Source: Rickettsiales bacterium UBA1997 (GTDB lineage Bacteria > Pseudomonadota > Alphaproteobacteria > Rickettsiales > UBA1997). Taken from it: 15,571 nt of DNA. Position numbers and translations under genes: made by a program. The stretch lies in assembly GCA_002335845.1 (NCBI GenBank), contig DDCV01000048.1:1-15571 (forward strand), in the 5' to 3' direction. Shown here piece after piece: positions 13,437-15,571 of the stretch; positions within the stretch are counted from its first letter, which is position 1, and every line of letters starts with the position of its first letter. The notes under the pieces are model-generated. The model made no database searches. It was not told the origin of the DNA and worked only from the letters and a program-made list of their open reading frames with translations.

Positions 13437-15248
13437 CTAGAATTTAAAATTTAAACTACTGTATATTTCTCTTGATTTGCCGACAAATTTTGTAGTTTTA
13501 AGAGATTTAGCATAAGTTATATCAAAAGATATATTATTCCCTTGGAATTTTATTCCCGTAGACATTCCTGTTAAATAAGCCTTCCCCTCATTAAAACCAG
13601 AAGTTTTACCACCTCTTTGCCTCACAGAACCAATATCATACCCAACGAAAATTTTAGACTTCCTAATGGTATTATTTATATTAAATTTTTCTGTAACAAC
13701 CCCTGGTAAATATAAACCAAAATCATTCGATAAATAAGCTCCACTATCTCCGGCTGCGGATTTATCTTTGTATCCCCTAACAGAATATTGGTCTCCTATA
13801 TAAATTTGCTCCGAAGAAAATAATGAATGAGGCGAGTATTGCGCCTCAAGGGAGCTCATTAAATAAAATTTTTGCCCTTTAATTGGCAAGTTTTTATAAT
13901 ATCTTCCAGAAAGTTTGTATTTGGTAAATTGAGCTCTGGGGGTTAATCCATCTATTCCCGCCTCATCTTTTCTTGCATCAAAAACTGAGAGACCTCTTAT
14001 GTAAGATAGTACGTAGCTAAAATAACCATATTTATTGCTATTTATAGTATGTTCGAATGCAGGTCTAATTATAGATAACTTTCTTGAGCCAGTATCAATT
14101 TTTGACCCTTGCAAAAAACTCGTAAGATCATATAAATCTAATTTTGTCATTAATGCAAACTCATGAACCTTGCCTCTATAAACTTTTCTTTTTATATGAA
14201 ATGTTCTGTTTTTACTAACGCCACTACTTTTGACGCTATTGTTGGTTGATGTAATTGTGCTTAAATATCTTGATTCACTATAAGATACTCCAGATTCCCA
14301 ATAGCCCAAAGGAACTGTGATTCCGAGAAACTTGCTTCTTGAATATCTTTCTGCCTCATTACGCTCATCATCTTTTGTGTAACTAACATAAATACTTTCA
14401 TTTAACCCTAAAATACCATTCTGGGTTATGTTAACTCTTCTCCTTTTTTTACCAGTTGATTCTTGCCCTGCATTGTCATAACCAAAACCAAGAATAGGCG
14501 CTTTTTTTATTTTACCTTTAATTGTTACGATCGAAAAACCTTCTTTTTCACCAGGCACAATATCCATTACAACGTTACTTCCATCCAATCTGTTTAACTG
14601 AGATAGTCCTTGCTCAATATCACGAATATTAAATATTTTTCCCTCCAAATTACCAAATGCAGTAAACTTTCTAGACTTATTAAATATTTCTAATTTGCTT
14701 TTAAGATTTGTATCAAAGCTTATTTTTTCTAATTTTCCTTCAACTGCGTATATCTTAAGAACTCCCGTTGAGATGTCCTGGGGGTTAACAAAGGCTTTGC
14801 TGGTTACATAGCCCTTCTTTATATAATAATTGGTTATTCTTCTAGTGACATTATTTAAAGTATCGGGAACTACACACTCTCCGATAAAATCTTTGACAAT
14901 TTTATTAATTCTTCTTTTTGAGAAAATTTTGGAATTTTCTATTATCACCTCTTGCAGCTTGAAGCATTTGCCAGCAAACTTTTTATCAATTTTCTTTTCG
15001 GGCTTTTCTTTAAACTCTTCTGGTAATTTTATTTTTATATCCTCGCTCTTTCTTTTTTCAAATAGCTTTCTATTTTTTTCCTCCTCCGCTATTTTTTTTC
15101 TAATTTGTTGATTTTGCTCTTGTTGCAATATTATTTCTTCATTTGTAATGGCGAATGAAGTTTTGGCAAATAAAATACTAACCAATATGATCAGAAGTAG
15201 ATTTTGTAAGATGTGCGTTAGTTGTTTTAATATTTTGCTAGATTTCAT
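13437..15248 (-). CDS. Two-partner secretion pore TpsB (FhaC/ShlB/CdiB family outer-membrane transporter)
   Basis: Forms the outer-membrane channel that recognises the TPS domain of its TpsA and translocates it to the surface. Residues 1-33 are a signal peptide ending TSFA. A charged, probably helical stretch (35-92, rich in Glu, Lys and Gln) resembles the N-terminal plug helix and linker of FhaC. A ShlB-type POTRA region covers about 93-175, with C95 and C125 placed as in relatives, ITNYYIKKGYVTSKAFV and LKIYAVEGKLEKI; a second POTRA follows to about 250. The 16-strand barrel occupies the rest, with the diagnostic loop-6 motif VRGY at 490-493 and a terminal NFKF. The length (603) is slightly above the family norm of about 550-590 because of the long linker. 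The start overlaps the end of the upstream 72-aa frame by 11 bases. It is the first recognisable gene of the operon. Confidence 0.95.
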   Translation of the reverse strand: MKSSKILKQLTHILQNLLLIILVSILFAKTSFAITNEEIILQQEQNQQIRKKIAEEEKNRKLFEKRKSEDIKIKLPEEFKEKPEKKIDKKFAGKCFKLQEVIIENSKIFSKRRINKIVKDFIGECVVPDTLNNVTRRITNYYIKKGYVTSKAFVNPQDISTGVLKIYAVEGKLEKISFDTNLKSKLEIFNKSRKFTAFGNLEGKIFNIRDIEQGLSQLNRLDGSNVVMDIVPGEKEGFSIVTIKGKIKKAPILGFGYDNAGQESTGKKRRRVNITQNGILGLNESIYVSYTKDDERNEAERYSRSKFLGITVPLGYWESGVSYSESRYLSTITSTNNSVKSSGVSKNRTFHIKRKVYRGKVHEFALMTKLDLYDLTSFLQGSKIDTGSRKLSIIRPAFEHTINSNKYGYFSYVLSYIRGLSVFDARKDEAGIDGLTPRAQFTKYKLSGRYYKNLPIKGQKFYLMSSLEAQYSPHSLFSSEQIYIGDQYSVRGYKDKSAAGDSGAYLSNDFGLYLPGVVTEKFNINNTIRKSKIFVGYDIGSVRQRGGKTSGFNEGKAYLTGMSTGIKFQGNNISFDITYAKSLKTTKFVGKSREIYSSLNFKF

Positions 15249-15456
15249 TATTATCTAAAAAATTTTTAACTAACTCTTTCTCATTAACTTCTTTTGAAAT
15301 TGAATCTTTCTTTACGGAAAAGAAATCACAGCAATCTTCTATATAACCTTTAGCGTCTTTGATCATCATGGCAGCTTCTTCTTTAGTTTTATTGTGAGGA
15401 ATATTTAACAAATATTCAATAGACCAAAAATAATTCTTACCTTTAAACATCATCAT
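15238..15456 (-). pseudogene. Short ORF overlapping the tpsB start (72 aa from the first ATG); possibly the 3' part of a broken gene
   Basis: From an ATGATGATG run at 15456 the frame encodes 72 residues (FKGKNYFWSIEYLLN, then an acidic helical part with DCCDFF) and stops inside the first codons of tpsB, an 11-base overlap that suggests real coupling. The same frame stays open for 35 more codons upstream, to a TAG at 15562-15564, with protein-like content (KPCKPNIKQICLPGQ) but no ATG, GTG or TTG. There is no ribosome-binding site before 15456. The four cysteines over the whole frame suggest a small periplasmic protein whose start has been lost by a stop or frameshift; a genuine short gene is the alternative. 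I do not recognise a family. The 115 bases from 15457 to the window edge hold nothing else I can identify. Confidence 0.4.
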
Positions 15457-15571
15457 AGTAGAAAAAGCTTTTTGTCCAGGTAGACAGATTTGTTTTATAT
15501 TTGGCTTACAAGGTTTTTCATAAGATACAGTTACAGTATTAAATTTACCGGCATTGTTAATCTAAAATAGA

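Overview
The window is a very AT-rich stretch of bacterial chromosome with tightly packed genes, many of them overlapping. The organism is Gram-negative: there is an outer-membrane two-partner secretion (TPS) pore, another C-terminal-Phe outer-membrane barrel, a lipoprotein and a periplasmic parvulin. The low GC, the small XRE regulator of a type common in Alphaproteobacteria and the sensor-less histidine kinase suggest a host-associated alphaproteobacterium (Rickettsiales or Holosporales-like). That placement is inference; no rRNA or tRNA gene is present to test it.

Left part (1-2750). The window opens inside a minus-strand gene (1-814) that joins an AbiJ-like N-terminal module to an Mrr-like PD-(D/E)XK nuclease core, a candidate phage-defence protein whose C-terminus lies outside. 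A 561-base stretch without a convincing gene follows, with several short repeats. Next come a 79-aa XRE regulator (minus) and a 223-aa soluble histidine kinase (plus), facing away from each other across a 127-base intergenic region. That region holds a perfect 16-bp palindrome and a second inverted repeat, which are good operator candidates. A 78-aa coiled-coil protein of unknown function follows the kinase after a leader with three small hairpins.

Right part (2753-15456, all minus strand, read right to left) looks like one transcription unit: a 72-aa possibly broken ORF, then the TPS pore TpsB (FhaC/ShlB/CdiB family), a 304-aa outer-membrane barrel, the 2583-aa exoprotein TpsA, a 130-aa polytopic membrane protein, a 197-aa lipoprotein, and a membrane-anchored parvulin-type prolyl isomerase. 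TpsA has the usual TPS domain, long FHA-type repeats and the conserved module found between FHA-1 and FHA-2 in CdiA and FhaB proteins. Its C-terminus is an alpha/beta-hydrolase with a GYSYG nucleophile elbow, where CDI (contact-dependent inhibition) proteins carry their toxin.

The reading I favour is a CDI-like or surface-lipase system. TpsB exports TpsA. The C-terminal hydrolase attacks lipid or another ester. The membrane protein and lipoprotein, joined to tpsA by two successive ATGA stop/start overlaps, are candidate immunity or accessory proteins. The parvulin would chaperone TpsA in the periplasm, as Par27 does for FHA in Bordetella. The toxin and immunity assignments are inference from position, motif and coupling.
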